64,000 nt of DNA from Xanthobacteraceae bacterium (GCA_024508855.1 JANINJ010000086.1:1-64000), one strand, 5' to 3'; positions 52,645 through 62,362 are shown, counted from the stretch's first letter. Made by a program: numbers and translations. Notes: a model not told the origin generated them from the letters alone.

Positions 52645-53124
52645 TCAGTCTGCGGCCGGAGCGAGTTGTCCGCTCTTGAGGCCGGACTTGGTCCCGGTCT
52701 TGGTCTCGATCTGCCCGATGGCATCGACGACGGCCTCGAATGTCAGCATCGTCGACGCATGACGCGCCTTGTAGTCCCGCACCGGCTCCAGGAAGGCGAT
52801 GTCGGCCCATTTGCCTTGCGGCGGGGCGCCATTCTCCTTCAGCATCCGAAAAACGGTGTCACGCAGTTCGCGCAATTCGCTCGCGGTTGAGCCGACCACA
52901 TGTTGCGCCATGATGGACGACGAAGCCTGCCCAAGTGCACAGGCTTTCACGTCATGAGCAAAGTCGGTCACCACCGGCCCATCCATCTTGAGGTCGATCT
53001 TTACGGTTGAACCGCAGAGTTTTGAATGCGCGGTAGCGCTGGCGTCGGGATCCGCAAGTCTGCCCAGCCTTGGAATATTGCCGGCCAGCTCGATGATCCG
53101 CTTGTTGTAGATTTCATTCAGCAT
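52645..53124 (-). CDS. Iron-sulfur cluster assembly scaffold (IscU/SufU-like), one cysteine changed
   Basis: 159 residues: an IscU-like start (MLNEIYNKRIIELAGNIPRL), then KLCGSTVKIDLKM and DVKACALGQASSSIM, matching the first two cluster-ligand cysteines. The third position (in SufU RxxC) reads KARHASTM with Ser/Thr in place of Cys. The C-terminus ends in a Lys/Gly-rich tail. Scaffolds of this kind build or carry Fe-S clusters; loss of the third cysteine may change that to a carrier or regulator. It is divergent from folE. Confidence 0.82.
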   Translation of the reverse strand: MLNEIYNKRIIELAGNIPRLGRLADPDASATAHSKLCGSTVKIDLKMDGPVVTDFAHDVKACALGQASSSIMAQHVVGSTASELRELRDTVFRMLKENGAPPQGKWADIAFLEPVRDYKARHASTMLTFEAVVDAIGQIETKTGTKSGLKSGQLAPAAD

Positions 53125-53389
53125 GGGATTTTAGCCCCGGCTTTCGCCGTTTTTTGCGCCGATTCAGCTCGGATCGCCCCGGTGTTCGCCCTTGGCGGCC
53201 CGGTTCCTCACACTATATAAGTCGAGGTACGAGAAAATACAGCCAGGCTATTACCGAAGCTGCGGAAATATAGAATTATATCCGCTGGTTGCGGTGTTAA
53301 TGTTGAGGGACTCAGGCGTCCGGCGGTCGTCGCCGCCCCGTCTGCCCGGTGACACTCCGGCCTCGCGAGGCCGGTCGAACGGAGTGAAG

Positions 53390-54100
53390 ATGGACGCACT
53401 GATCAAGCCGCTGCGCACAGGCAAAAACCCAGACAGCAAATCAACCGAATCGAAGCTTCCCGAGGCGCGGCCAGGCGAGCTGGACCCATCGGAATATATG
53501 GCTGCCGCCGTTCTCCCGGATCAGCCCCGACCGTCGCGCAGCGAGGCCGAGCAGGCGGTGCATACGCTGCTTTCGTATATTGGCGAGAATCCGCGCCGGG
53601 AAGGGCTGCTCGACACCCCGCGGCGGGTGGTCGAGGCTTTCGACGAACTGTTTCAGGGCTATCGCCAGTGTCCCGCCGAAGTACTCAACCGCACCTTCGG
53701 TGAGACTGCCGGCTACGATGATTTCGTGCTGGTGCGCGACATCCCCTTCACCTCGCATTGCGAGCACCACATGATGCCGTTCTATGGCAAGGCCCACATC
53801 GCCTATGTGCCGGTCGAGCGGGTTGTCGGGCTCTCCAAGCTGGCGCGCCTGGTGGACATCTTCGCGCAGCGCCTGCAGACGCAGGAGCATCTGACGGCTC
53901 AGGTCGCCGCCACGATCGACGAAGTGCTCAAGCCGCGCGGTGTCGCCGTGATGATCGAGGCAGAGCATACCTGCATGTCGGTGCGTGGCGTCGCCAAGCA
54001 CGGCGCATCGACGCTGACGACCCGCTTCACCGGTATCTTCCGCGATAACCATGCCGAACAGTCGCGCTTCATTTCGGTGGTTCGCGCCGCGCCGCGCTGA
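53390..54100 (+). CDS. folE: GTP cyclohydrolase I
   Basis: 236 residues from the ATG at 53390 (GGAG just before). First step of folate/pterin synthesis: GTP to dihydroneopterin triphosphate. Zinc site residues are in [13 protein letters not shown] and [15 protein letters not shown]; the [12 protein letters not shown] and TTRFTGIF blocks are also conserved. About 40 residues longer at the N-terminus than E. coli FolE, with a low-complexity [13 protein letters not shown] stretch. hisI follows on the same strand. Confidence 0.95.
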   Translation: MDALIKPLRTGKNPDSKSTESKLPEARPGELDPSEYMAAAVLPDQPRPSRSEAEQAVHTLLSYIGENPRREGLLDTPRRVVEAFDELFQGYRQCPAEVLNRTFGETAGYDDFVLVRDIPFTSHCEHHMMPFYGKAHIAYVPVERVVGLSKLARLVDIFAQRLQTQEHLTAQVAATIDEVLKPRGVAVMIEAEHTCMSVRGVAKHGASTLTTRFTGIFRDNHAEQSRFISVVRAAPR

Positions 54101-54291
54101 TCGCCGAATAGCGAGTTCGGGCAACTCTGTATGCCGAAATGCTTGCGCAATCGGAGCGCCGCAGGTGCCTTGTCGCGCAGATTCGAGCGGAAGATTATGA
54201 GTTGAATCTATCGTCTTGTTTCTAGGTTATTTTCTGGAGTCGTGGCGCTCGGTTTCGGCGCCCGTCTTCACGATCCACATGAGGCTGTCCC

Positions 54292-54744
54292 GTGTCTTCA
54301 TCCACCCTATCGTCGGCTGCCGTCAACGACCTCGAAGAAGGTCTTGTTTTGCGTCCGAAGTTCGACGCCAGCGGCCTCGTCACCTGTGTCACCACCGATG
54401 CCGATAACGGCGAGGTGCTGATGGTTGCGCACATGAACGACGAAGCCTTGCGCAAGACGATCGACAGCGGCGAAGCCTGGTACTTCAGCCGCTCGCGCGG
54501 ACGGTTATGGCGCAAGGGCGAAAGCTCCGGGCATGTACAGCGCGTGGTCGAACTGAGGGTGGACTGCGATCAGGACGCCGTCTGGCTCCGCGTGGAGCAG
54601 GAAGGCGGCGCGGCGTGCCACACCGGTCGGCGCTCGTGCTTCTATCGGGCGGCGGTAAAGGGCGAGGGCAGTAGCGGAAAGTTGGTGCCGGTCGATGCTG
54701 ACAAGCTGTTCGACCCTGCCAGCGTTTACGGCAAATCGTCCTGA
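54292..54744 (+). CDS. hisI: Phosphoribosyl-AMP cyclohydrolase
   Basis: Histidine pathway enzyme of 150 residues with the signature blocks [43 protein letters not shown] and [10 protein letters not shown]; the metal-binding cysteines are all present. GTG start. Stand-alone HisI, not fused with HisE, as is normal in alphaproteobacteria. Confidence 0.95.
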   Translation: MSSSTLSSAAVNDLEEGLVLRPKFDASGLVTCVTTDADNGEVLMVAHMNDEALRKTIDSGEAWYFSRSRGRLWRKGESSGHVQRVVELRVDCDQDAVWLRVEQEGGAACHTGRRSCFYRAAVKGEGSSGKLVPVDADKLFDPASVYGKSS

Positions 54745-54779
54745 GCAATGGGCGCTAAGTGCCCTGCCACCCATTTCCT

Positions 54780-54794
54780 TTAACCCGGCATTAA
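54780..54794. promoter_or_regulatory. CtrA-type box (TTAA-N7-TTAA), exact
   Basis: TTAACCCGGCATTAA, an exact CtrA box followed by CC, between hisI and the lytic transglycosylase, 168 bp ahead of that start; a TGTATAC -10-like string lies at 54823. Confidence 0.58.
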
Positions 54795-54947
54795 CCATAA
54801 TCGCCCACCCTGCTCAGGGGTTGTGTATACGGCCCCCGCAGCGAATGCGTGCCGTTTGGGAGAACGACCGACTTCGGATGCGATGACAGCGGCGCGTTTC
54901 GCGCCGGGACGCGAGCGGTCGTTTCGCGGGGAGCGGGGCACCACGGC

Positions 54948-55946
54948 ATGACGTTCGACGCAGCAAGCGCATCCACACCTGCCGGGCTGTCGTCCTCGCG
55001 CGTCCGCGTCGCCGGCGCCATCCAGCAGGCGGCCAACGTCACCGGTACGAGCTTCGAATACCTGCTCGCCACCGCGAAGATGGAATCCAATTTCAATCCC
55101 AGCGCCACGGCGTCGACTTCGTCGGCGCGCGGGCTGTTTCAATTCATCGACCAGACCTGGCTCGGGACGGTGAAGGAAGCCGGTCCGGCACTCGGCTACG
55201 GCCAATATGCCGATGCGATTTCGAGATCGCCGTCCGGAACATATTCGGTCAGCGATCCCGGTGCCCGCAAGGCAATCCTCAACCTGCGCGACGACCCCAC
55301 CGCCAACGCCGCGATGGCCGGCGTGTTGACGCACTCCAACAGTTTCAAGCTGATCGGTCAGATCGGTCGCCGGCCGACCGATGCCGAACTCTACATGGCG
55401 CATTTCATGGGCGTCGGCGGCGCCAGCAAGCTGATCACTAATGCCCAGAACAATCCGCAGGCCAGCGGCGCCAGCCTTTTCCCGAACGCGGCGGCGGCTA
55501 ACCGCTCCATCTTTTACGATCAGGGCGGCCGCGCGCGAACCGTGTCGGAAGTCTATTCGGTGTTGACGTCGCGCTACGCAAACGCGGCGAACTCGAGCGC
55601 GACCCGTACGGCGATGGCGGCAGTCGGCGCCACGCCTTCGAGCGTCGCGGCGCCTGTTCAACTGGCGTCGGCCAGCGCGCCGGTGGACAACGCGGCCTAT
55701 CTCGCCAGCTTTCCGGATGTGCGCTCGACGGCGCGGACGACAGTCGCAACGCAGCAGAACATCTCGTTCCGCACCCTGTTCCACGCCGGGGCGCGGTCCG
55801 AGCCCGTTTCGCCAGCCGTGCAGCAATTATGGGCGAACGGCGGAACGCAGGCGGGCACGTCGCCAACCAGTGCGGCGACGCCGGAGGTTCGTGCGACGCA
55901 ACCGTTCGACCTGTTCAGCGATCGCGCCGGCACTTTCAGCGGCTGA
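54948..55946 (+). CDS. Lytic-transglycosylase-domain (SLT-like) protein
   Basis: 332 residues from the ATG at 54948 (an upstream start at 54849 would add 33 residues). The transglycosylase domain has FEYLLATAKMESNFNPSATA with the catalytic Glu in KMES, then SARGLFQFIDQTWLG. The C-terminal half is Ser/Ala-rich. The absence of a signal peptide and presence of an exact CtrA box suggest a flagellar or cell-wall role at the poles, as such proteins often have in alphaproteobacteria. The substrate would be the peptidoglycan glycan strand. Confidence 0.82.
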   Translation: MTFDAASASTPAGLSSSRVRVAGAIQQAANVTGTSFEYLLATAKMESNFNPSATASTSSARGLFQFIDQTWLGTVKEAGPALGYGQYADAISRSPSGTYSVSDPGARKAILNLRDDPTANAAMAGVLTHSNSFKLIGQIGRRPTDAELYMAHFMGVGGASKLITNAQNNPQASGASLFPNAAAANRSIFYDQGGRARTVSEVYSVLTSRYANAANSSATRTAMAAVGATPSSVAAPVQLASASAPVDNAAYLASFPDVRSTARTTVATQQNISFRTLFHAGARSEPVSPAVQQLWANGGTQAGTSPTSAATPEVRATQPFDLFSDRAGTFSG

Positions 55947-56004
55947 CGCATTTTGTGCCCGCCGCTGGCATTAATGAAACGCCAGTCGATGCAGGCAGTT
56001 ATGG

Positions 56005-56019
56005 TGAACCCTTTGTTAA
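56005..56019. promoter_or_regulatory. Near-match CtrA box (7 of 8)
   Basis: TGAACCCTTTGTTAA: TGAA-N7-TTAA, one base off consensus, 74 bp upstream of the DUF2336 gene and 59 bp after the lytic transglycosylase gene. Confidence 0.4.
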
Positions 56020-56092
56020 GCGTCATGGTTTATTTTGTGTGACAGGGCGCCGCGTCGCGATGCCGTCTCCTGTCGCGTAAGCCGGAACAACC

Positions 56093-57268
56093 ATGATCGT
56101 TCGGCAGTTCATTTCCTGGGTCCGCACTGCACCTGCCGGCGAGCGCGCCGATGCCACCCGATCGCTCGCGCGCGCGTGGCTGATTTCCAATCTCTCCGAA
56201 GACGATCGCGCAGCCGCCGAAGGCGCGCTGCTGATGCTGCTGGACGATCCGTCGCCGCTGGTGCGGCAGGCGATGGCCGAAGTGTTCGCCCGCAGTGTGG
56301 ATGCGCCGCCGGCGATCGTGCAGGCGCTGTCGCTGGATCAGGCCTCCGTTGCGCTTCCCGTTCTGGAATATTCGCCACTGCTCATCGATGCAGACCTCGT
56401 CGATCTGGTAGCGACAGGTAATAGCGACGTGCAATGTGCAATAGCGCGCCGGCGAAACCTTCCCAGTTCGGTGTCGGCAGCGATTGCAGAAGTCGGCTCG
56501 CCCGCATCTGCACTGGAACTGATCGAAAATCCGCAGGCGCTGCTGGCGCCGTTCTCCTGGCACCGTATCGTCGAACGTCACGGCCATCTTGCAGCGATCC
56601 GCGAGTCGATGCTGGCGCTGGACGATCTTCCGGCCGCGACGCGGCTGGCGCTCGTTGCAAAGTTGTCCGATACGCTCGCGCAATTCGTCGTGGCGCGGCA
56701 ATGGCTGAGCGCCGATCGGGCCGAGCGGATCGTGACCGACGCGCGTGACCGATCGGCGGTGAACGTCGCAACGCGATCGCGCGGCGAAGACATGCAAGGA
56801 CTTGTCGGGCATCTGCGAGCTACCGGGCAGCTCTCGGCGGGGTTGATCCTGCGTGCATTGTTGTCGGGCAATCTCGAACTGTTCGATCAGGCGCTGGCCG
56901 AATTGTCGGGACTTCCGCAAAGCCGGGTGGCGGCACTGCTTTACGATCGCGGCGGAGCCAGCGTGACGGCACTGTTGGCGCGCGCCGGCTTGCCGGAATC
57001 CACTTTCCCGGCGTTTCAGGCGGCGCTCGAGGCTACGCACGAGATCGGCTTCGTGGGAACGGTCGGCGGCGCTGCTCGGTTGCGCCGGCGAATGGTCGAG
57101 CGGGTGCTGACGCGCTGCGAGACTGATGAAGATGTTTCAGAGCCGTTGTTGATCCTGCTGCGCCGTTTCGCAACGGAATCGGCGCGCGAGGAAGCCCGTG
57201 TGTTCTGCGACGAACTGGTGGCCGACGAGATCGAGATCGAGTCGGGTCATCAACGTATCGCAGCGTGA
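56093..57268 (+). CDS. DUF2336 domain protein
   Basis: 391 residues, mostly helical with HEAT-like pairs (for example DPSPLVRQAMAEVFA and GNSDVQCAIARRRNLP), as in the DUF2336 family of alphaproteobacteria. The family often lies near motility or phosphorelay genes and has no known activity. Here it faces a Hpt protein and a response regulator on the opposite strand. ATG at 56093. Confidence 0.85.
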   Translation: MIVRQFISWVRTAPAGERADATRSLARAWLISNLSEDDRAAAEGALLMLLDDPSPLVRQAMAEVFARSVDAPPAIVQALSLDQASVALPVLEYSPLLIDADLVDLVATGNSDVQCAIARRRNLPSSVSAAIAEVGSPASALELIENPQALLAPFSWHRIVERHGHLAAIRESMLALDDLPAATRLALVAKLSDTLAQFVVARQWLSADRAERIVTDARDRSAVNVATRSRGEDMQGLVGHLRATGQLSAGLILRALLSGNLELFDQALAELSGLPQSRVAALLYDRGGASVTALLARAGLPESTFPAFQAALEATHEIGFVGTVGGAARLRRRMVERVLTRCETDEDVSEPLLILLRRFATESAREEARVFCDELVADEIEIESGHQRIAA

Positions 57269-57319
57269 TTGCAGGGCCTTACGGCTATTTCTTCAACGCG
57301 ACATGCAAGCAATAGGAAA

Positions 57320-57341
57320 ATGGCCGGGATATCCCGGCCAT
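57320..57341. terminator. Perfect palindrome between DUF2336 and Hpt genes
   Basis: ATGGCCGGGAT / ATCCCGGCCAT is a 22-bp perfect palindrome between converging genes, with TTTTCC on the minus strand after it, so it may terminate the Hpt-side transcript. Confidence 0.5.
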
Positions 57342-57370
57342 GATGTAGGGCGCGCTCGCAGAATCCCCGG

Positions 57371-57949
57371 CTATTCTCCGGGAACGATGCTCGGTGCAAG
57401 GATGGCTTCGAGATGTTCGGGGCGATCGTGATTGACTGCGGTCAGGTATTCATCCGCGACACCGCGCAGACGCTTGCTCAATTCGTTTGCGACGCCGATC
57501 CTTTGAATGCTGGACTGCTCTCGGATGATCGCCTGGATAGCATTGATGTGATGCGCGATCAGTTCGGCGGGCACCTTTGCGAGATCCGGTGCGTGCTCGA
57601 TGATGCGGCAGAGGCTTTCGGCTGCGGCGGCTGCGGCCGGATATCCGAACGTCGCGGCGTCGCCTTTGATATCGTGCGCGGCGCGAAACAGTTCATCCCG
57701 CGCCAACGCCGAAAAGCCATCCTTGAGGATGGCGGCATGCGCGGAGGCGAGGCGGTCGCATTCGATCGACATCCAGTTGTCGAACTCGCCCGACAGGTCC
57801 TCAAGTGCCTTTTCGGCCCGTGCGACCGGATCGTCGAGATCCTTGTCCTCGACGTAACGCAGCACACCGCGTAGCGGATTGGGCTGGGTGATAACGTGAT
57901 GGTCGGGGAATGTTTTGACCTGCACCGCGGGCGGCTTTTCCTTGGCCAT
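57371..57949 (-). CDS. Histidine phosphotransfer (Hpt) domain protein
   Basis: 192 residues. The Hpt helix is RAAHDIKGDAATFGYP with the phosphorylated His at 92. Free-standing Hpt domains pass phosphate between histidine kinases and receivers. The upstream neighbour (20 bp) is a response regulator on the same strand, so they are likely partners. The N-terminal region (residues 1-60) is predicted helical, and the charged start MAKEKPPAVQVK is polar. Confidence 0.86.
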   Translation of the reverse strand: MAKEKPPAVQVKTFPDHHVITQPNPLRGVLRYVEDKDLDDPVARAEKALEDLSGEFDNWMSIECDRLASAHAAILKDGFSALARDELFRAAHDIKGDAATFGYPAAAAAAESLCRIIEHAPDLAKVPAELIAHHINAIQAIIREQSSIQRIGVANELSKRLRGVADEYLTAVNHDRPEHLEAILAPSIVPGE

Positions 57950-57968
57950 GATCTGATCCTTTGCGGAG

Positions 57969-58514
57969 TTAGCCGGGGATGCGGGCCTTATCGAGCAGCG
58001 AGGGCTGCTGCATCACTTCCATTTCGCCACCGGTGCGGCGCTCGGGACCGACGTAGGAATTGTTGGTATTGCGACGGCGATCGGGGCCGAAATAGTTCTT
58101 GGTCTTGATGAACGGGCGCGGGTTGGCGACGACATTCATGATGCGCTGATACAGGCCCTTCGCGGAAATCGGTTTCGCGAGAAATTCGGTGACGCCGGCA
58201 TCGCGCGCCATGGTGACGCGGCGTTTCTCGGAATGCCCGGTGAGCATGATGATCGGCGCGTACGGGTTGCCGTTGGCTTCCGGCTGCCGGATCATCTGCG
58301 CAAGCTCGAGGCCGTCGAAGATCGGCATCGACCAGTCGGTGATGACGATATCCGGCACGTAGTGACTGAACATTTCGAGCGCGGTAGCGCCGTCTTCGGA
58401 TTCATAAACCTCGCGGGCGCCGAACGAATGCAGCAGGGTGCGCAGGATGCGACGCATATGTGCGTTGTCATCGCAGACGAGAAACCGCAGCTTGTTGAAA
58501 TCAATACGATACAT
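57969..58514 (-). CDS. Response regulator, receiver domain with conserved C-tail
   Basis: 181 residues. Receiver domain with Asp15/Asp16 and the phospho-acceptor Asp60 (ITDWSMP) and Lys114 (AKPIS); no DNA-binding domain. The tail carries two similar short motifs, FGPDRRRN (142-149) and VGPERR (155-160). It precedes the Hpt gene on the same strand, so a phosphorelay pair is likely; no kinase gene is in the window. A near-match CtrA box lies 69 bp upstream. Confidence 0.9.
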   Translation of the reverse strand: MYRIDFNKLRFLVCDDNAHMRRILRTLLHSFGAREVYESEDGATALEMFSHYVPDIVITDWSMPIFDGLELAQMIRQPEANGNPYAPIIMLTGHSEKRRVTMARDAGVTEFLAKPISAKGLYQRIMNVVANPRPFIKTKNYFGPDRRRNTNNSYVGPERRTGGEMEVMQQPSLLDKARIPG

Positions 58515-58582
58515 AATCGGCCCGGATACCCGCGAAGCCGGCGACGGCCGGTATACCTCGCGTTAACTATATCCAGCCGTCG

Positions 58583-58597
58583 TTAATGAATAGTTGA
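58583..58597. promoter_or_regulatory. Near-match CtrA box (7 of 8)
   Basis: TTAATGAATAGTTGA: TTAA-N7-TTGA, upstream of the response-regulator and Hpt genes (minus strand). An isolated GTTAAC also lies at 58562. Confidence 0.4.
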
Positions 58598-58720
58598 AAG
58601 CGGCCGACGCAACCAAGAGCCTGCTGAGTCCAAGTTTACGCGACGACATCACCCATCGAGGCTCGTTCGCGCTCTCACTTCGGGGCGACGGCTTCTAATT
58701 CAAGCGCCGCTCGTCCCACG

Positions 58721-59500
58721 TTAGAAATTGAACTGCTCGCTGAGGATGCGTTCTTCGAGGCTGTGGCCTGGATCGAACAGCATGCGCATCGAGATCGTCC
58801 TGTCGGACAGCACCTCGACACGGCTGACGTCGCGCGCCTCGTCGTGGTCCGCCACGGCGGCGACCGGCCGCTTGTCGCTTTCCAGCACTTCGATCACCAC
58901 GAAGGCCGAGTTCGGCAGCAATGCACCGCGCCAGCGGCGGGGGCGGAAGGCGCTGATTGGCGTCAGGGCGAGCAGGGCGGCGTTGATCGGCAGGATCGGT
59001 CCCTGTGCCGAGAGATTGTAGGCGGTCGAGCCGGCCGGTGTCGCCACCATGACGCCATCAGCGACCAACTCGGGCATGCGCTCGCGCTCGTCGATCAGGA
59101 TGCGCAGGCGTGCCGCCTGGTGGGTCTGACGGAAGACGGAGACCTCATTGATCGCGTGATGGATGTGAACATCGCCACGGATATCGGTCGCACGCATCAA
59201 GAGCGGGTGGATCACGGTGTCGCGCGCTGCCGCGAGACGCGCATATAGATCCTCGGACCGGTACTCGTTCATCAGGAAGCCGACCGTGCCGCGGTGCATG
59301 CCGTAGATCGGCTTTCCGGAACGCATGTTCTGGTGCAGCGTCTGCAGCATCAGCCCGTCGCCGCCGAGCGCGACGATGACGTCAGCCTTGGCGGGCGAAT
59401 GGTTGCCGTAGGTTTTCACCAATGCGGCGAGCGCCTGCTGCGCCTCCGCGCTGGGACTCGCGACGAAGGCGATCCGTTCGTATCGCGCGGGAGAGGTCAT
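58721..59500 (-). CDS. nadK: NAD kinase
   Basis: 259 residues from the ATG at 59500. NAD + ATP gives NADP. The GGDG motif is in [14 protein letters not shown], and the second conserved block [20 protein letters not shown] and [15 protein letters not shown] fit the family. Shorter than typical bacterial NadK (about 290), as in alphaproteobacteria. Together with pncB it is the second NAD-metabolism gene in the window; the two are 48 kb apart. Confidence 0.94.
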   Translation of the reverse strand: MTSPARYERIAFVASPSAEAQQALAALVKTYGNHSPAKADVIVALGGDGLMLQTLHQNMRSGKPIYGMHRGTVGFLMNEYRSEDLYARLAAARDTVIHPLLMRATDIRGDVHIHHAINEVSVFRQTHQAARLRILIDERERMPELVADGVMVATPAGSTAYNLSAQGPILPINAALLALTPISAFRPRRWRGALLPNSAFVVIEVLESDKRPVAAVADHDEARDVSRVEVLSDRTISMRMLFDPGHSLEERILSEQFNF

Positions 59501-59715
59501 GAAGCGTGGGCCTTTGCGGCATCTGCGAGAACGAGAGACGGCGTCATATGCCTGACCGTCTATACGACCTGTCACGGGCTTGTCGAGCCGGCAATTATGA
59601 AGGAGCCATGGGAGGTGTCGAGTGTGTCAGGCGCGGATGGTTACCCGGCAAGGAAAAGCCGGCGCAGGTCCGATCGGTGCGCCGGCATCCAGATTGGCGA
59701 ATTGCTGCCCGAATG

Positions 59716-60273
59716 TCAGTAGACCAAGCCTGTGCCCGGCGCCTTTTCCAGCGCGGCGGCCAGCGATTTGTATTCCGCGCAGTCGGTCCCGCACAGCGCG
59801 CCGATCCGGGTCAAATGATACTGCGCCTGCTCGCGGTTGCCCTGTTCGATCTGCCACAGCCCGTAATATTGCCAGGTACGAACGTGGTTGGGATCAGCCT
59901 TGAGCGCGCGTTCGTACCAGACTTGCGACAATTGATAGTTGCCGAGCTTGCGGTACGAATAGCCGATCAGATTGGCAACGTCGGCGCGATCGTCGTGACC
60001 CAGCGCCTTCAGTTGATCGATCGCCGCGGCATAGTCGTGGCCGTCGTAGATCGTGGTGTAGGCGTTGCGGTAGCCCTGAAGGAAGGCCGGGTCGTCGGCG
60101 CTCGAATGTTTCTTCTTGGATTTCTTGGTGTCCTTGGGGGCAGATTTGCTGCTCGGCGGAGGCGGCGAGGGCTCGTCGGACCCTGCCGCAAAGGCCGGGG
60201 TAAAGGACGACGGTGCAGCCAGCGCCAGCGTCAAAGCCGCGGCGGCCAGCCATTTGATCGCGGATATGCTCAT
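59716..60273 (-). CDS. Secreted tetratricopeptide-repeat protein
   Basis: 185 residues from the ATG at 60273, which follows GGAGGA. Signal peptide about residues 8-30 (LAAAALTLALAAPSSFTPAFA), then a Ser/Lys/Pro-rich linker and two to three TPR units (DDRADVANLIGYSYRKLGNY, SQVWYERALKADPNHVRTW). Likely a periplasmic scaffold; partners unknown. Confidence 0.83.
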   Translation of the reverse strand: MSISAIKWLAAAALTLALAAPSSFTPAFAAGSDEPSPPPPSSKSAPKDTKKSKKKHSSADDPAFLQGYRNAYTTIYDGHDYAAAIDQLKALGHDDRADVANLIGYSYRKLGNYQLSQVWYERALKADPNHVRTWQYYGLWQIEQGNREQAQYHLTRIGALCGTDCAEYKSLAAALEKAPGTGLVY

Positions 60274-60569
60274 GCTTCCTCCTGTTCGGACGGGGGCGGT
60301 CGCGTGCAATACCTTTCAAACATTCCAACCGGGCCGATATTCCATCACGATCGGGCCAGGGTGTCACGAAATTTGACGGGGCGGTCGGGCCACGACAGGC
60401 GAATGCCGCCGAGTCTCGTCACCGGATCATGACCAAGAATTCATCAAGATGAACGCAGTCCATCCTCGCGCTTCAGGATGGGTTCAGCGCGGCTCGCCTA
60501 ACATCCACACATGATCGACGAGCCCGGCCATCCGACCGGTCAACTTCGTGATCGAACAGGAGATGACCA

Positions 60570-60800
60570 ATGTTCAAGACGATTTCAGCTGCGCTGCTCG
60601 CCGTTTCCATGCTCGCCGCTCCCGCGATGGCGACGGGCATTGCCCACAAGGCGCCTGCGACCAAATCCATTATCTTCAATGGCAAGCACGTCGGTCCGAG
60701 CGTTCTCAATGCGCACGCCCGGATGAAGAAGCATTACGTTCGCCATCATCGGCATCATGTCGTGAAGAAGGTGCACGTTCGTCGTGGACACCGCCACTAA
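60570..60800 (+). CDS. Small secreted His-rich protein (bradyrhizobial BRANT-like)
   Basis: 76 residues: signal peptide (SAALLAVSMLAAPAMATG), then a basic mature part ending HHRHHVVKKVHVRRGHRH with at least ten His. I recognise it as the type named His-rich protein BRANT in Bradyrhizobium; the name is from memory. A metal- or RNA-binding periplasmic role is conceivable. The terminator hairpin follows 22 bp after the stop. Confidence 0.75.
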   Translation: MFKTISAALLAVSMLAAPAMATGIAHKAPATKSIIFNGKHVGPSVLNAHARMKKHYVRHHRHHVVKKVHVRRGHRH

Positions 60801-60822
60801 TAGCGCTCGCTATTGAACGTGA

Positions 60823-60856
60823 AAACGCCGTGGCTGCCTTCGCAGTCACGGCGTTT
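60823..60856. terminator. Rho-independent terminator
   Basis: Stem AAACGCCGTGGCTGC / GCAGTCACGGCGTTT with a 4-base loop and one G-T pair, between the His-rich gene (plus) and the serine hydrolase (minus); A-run and T-run on the flanks allow both directions. Confidence 0.8.
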
Positions 60857-60879
60857 CCGTCAGGTCTGACGGCCAACCG

Positions 60880-62070
60880 TCAGATGAATTGATCCGCGAT
60901 GGCGTCGAAGCCGCGCCGCCAGCATTTGGCGGTTTCCGGATCGAGCGGTATTCCCTCCGATGCCATGCGGATGGCGACCATCTCGGCGTCAGGGTGGATA
61001 TAGATCCACTGGCCGTGGATGCCGAGGGCGCAGAGCACGCCGGCGGTCCGATCGATCTGGTACCACTTGCTCCGATAGCTGGCGCCCGGAAACAGCTCGG
61101 CGAATTCACCGCGCGCCCAGGCAGTGGACGTATCCGTTTCGTTGATATCGTCGATCCACCAGCCGGGCACGACCTGTTGGCCGTTGGCGACGCCACGCCG
61201 GCGGATCATCTCGCCGAAGCGGGCGAGGTCGCGCGGTGTCACGCAAATCCCGCCGGCGGCGCGCATCGCATCGCGCGAATCGACGGTGATATACGCGTCG
61301 CGCTCGGCGCCGAGCGGCGTCCAGAGATACTCGCTGATGATATCGGAAAGCGGTTGATCGCAGGCGCGTTCATACACCCAGCCAAGTACGTCGGTGTTGG
61401 TCGAGACATAATGAAACGTCTCGCCGTGCGGTTGTCCGTTGGGACGCATCGTCGCGAGGAAGCGGCGCACGTCGGTGGTTTGCCGACCCGGCGGCACGGG
61501 GTCCCATCCCATCGCGTAGCGGTAGCGAATGACGTCTCCGTCGGGGTCGTCGTAGTCTTCGGTGAACTGGATGCCGACGACCATATCGAGCAGGTGCCGT
61601 ACGGTGCAGTCGCCGTACACCGACGCTTCCAGTTCTGGAATGTAGTCGATCACGAGATCGTCCGGATCGAGCAGACCGCGATCCGTCAGGATGCCGCCGA
61701 GCGCGCCACAGATCGATTTGCTCACCGAGAATACGATGTGCGGCGTCGTGGCGCTCATTCCGTTGGCGTACCATTCACTGATAATGCGGCCGCATCGCAG
61801 CACCACGAGTGCGTCCGTGTTGGTGGCGCGCAGGACGCGGTGCAACGTGGTCGGTTCGCCGTTGAGTCCTTCGAACTCGGTTTGCCCGATATCCTCGAGA
61901 CTGTACTCAAGCGGCACGCTATGACCTGAGGCAGCGATGTTCGCCGTCGGCAGGAGCCTGCGGACGTTGCGATAGCTCCAGCTATTGAATGGCGATGTTC
62001 GCCAGTTCGCCAGCGTCACCTGCTTGTCCGGCGGAGGCGGAAAACCGGTCATCAAGTCATTCGCGATCAT
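60880..62070 (-). CDS. Beta-lactamase-family serine hydrolase
   Basis: 396 residues with the class C/esterase pattern: SVSK (Ser115-Lys118) as the active SxxK, then YVS in FHYVSTNTDVLGW, and HGQW near the C-terminus in place of the KTG box. Members are esterases, peptidases or D-aminopeptidases; substrate unknown. No signal peptide seen, so it is likely cytoplasmic. Converges with the His-rich gene. Confidence 0.86.
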   Translation of the reverse strand: MIANDLMTGFPPPPDKQVTLANWRTSPFNSWSYRNVRRLLPTANIAASGHSVPLEYSLEDIGQTEFEGLNGEPTTLHRVLRATNTDALVVLRCGRIISEWYANGMSATTPHIVFSVSKSICGALGGILTDRGLLDPDDLVIDYIPELEASVYGDCTVRHLLDMVVGIQFTEDYDDPDGDVIRYRYAMGWDPVPPGRQTTDVRRFLATMRPNGQPHGETFHYVSTNTDVLGWVYERACDQPLSDIISEYLWTPLGAERDAYITVDSRDAMRAAGGICVTPRDLARFGEMIRRRGVANGQQVVPGWWIDDINETDTSTAWARGEFAELFPGASYRSKWYQIDRTAGVLCALGIHGQWIYIHPDAEMVAIRMASEGIPLDPETAKCWRRGFDAIADQFI

Positions 62071-62362
62071 GCTTGTTTCAATCCCCGTTCGTCTTGTTCA
62101 TGCGGGCCGCTTGCAACGCTACAATCGCAAGTGGTGCCCGTAATTACTATGCCATCTGCCGAACGGAAGGAACCGGATTGAAAGGCCCCATCTGGCCGGT
62201 CGCAGTCGGGAGTTGCCCCTCACCAATTCGTGTCCATTTGAACCGGATATGTTCCTGAAAAGACATAGATACGTACCATCGCTGCTTTTTGTTCGCCGCC
62301 AAGCAACCAAATTGACGCCACGGTGTTTGAACACGTTGGCAGGGCTAACAAGGGGACACTCT

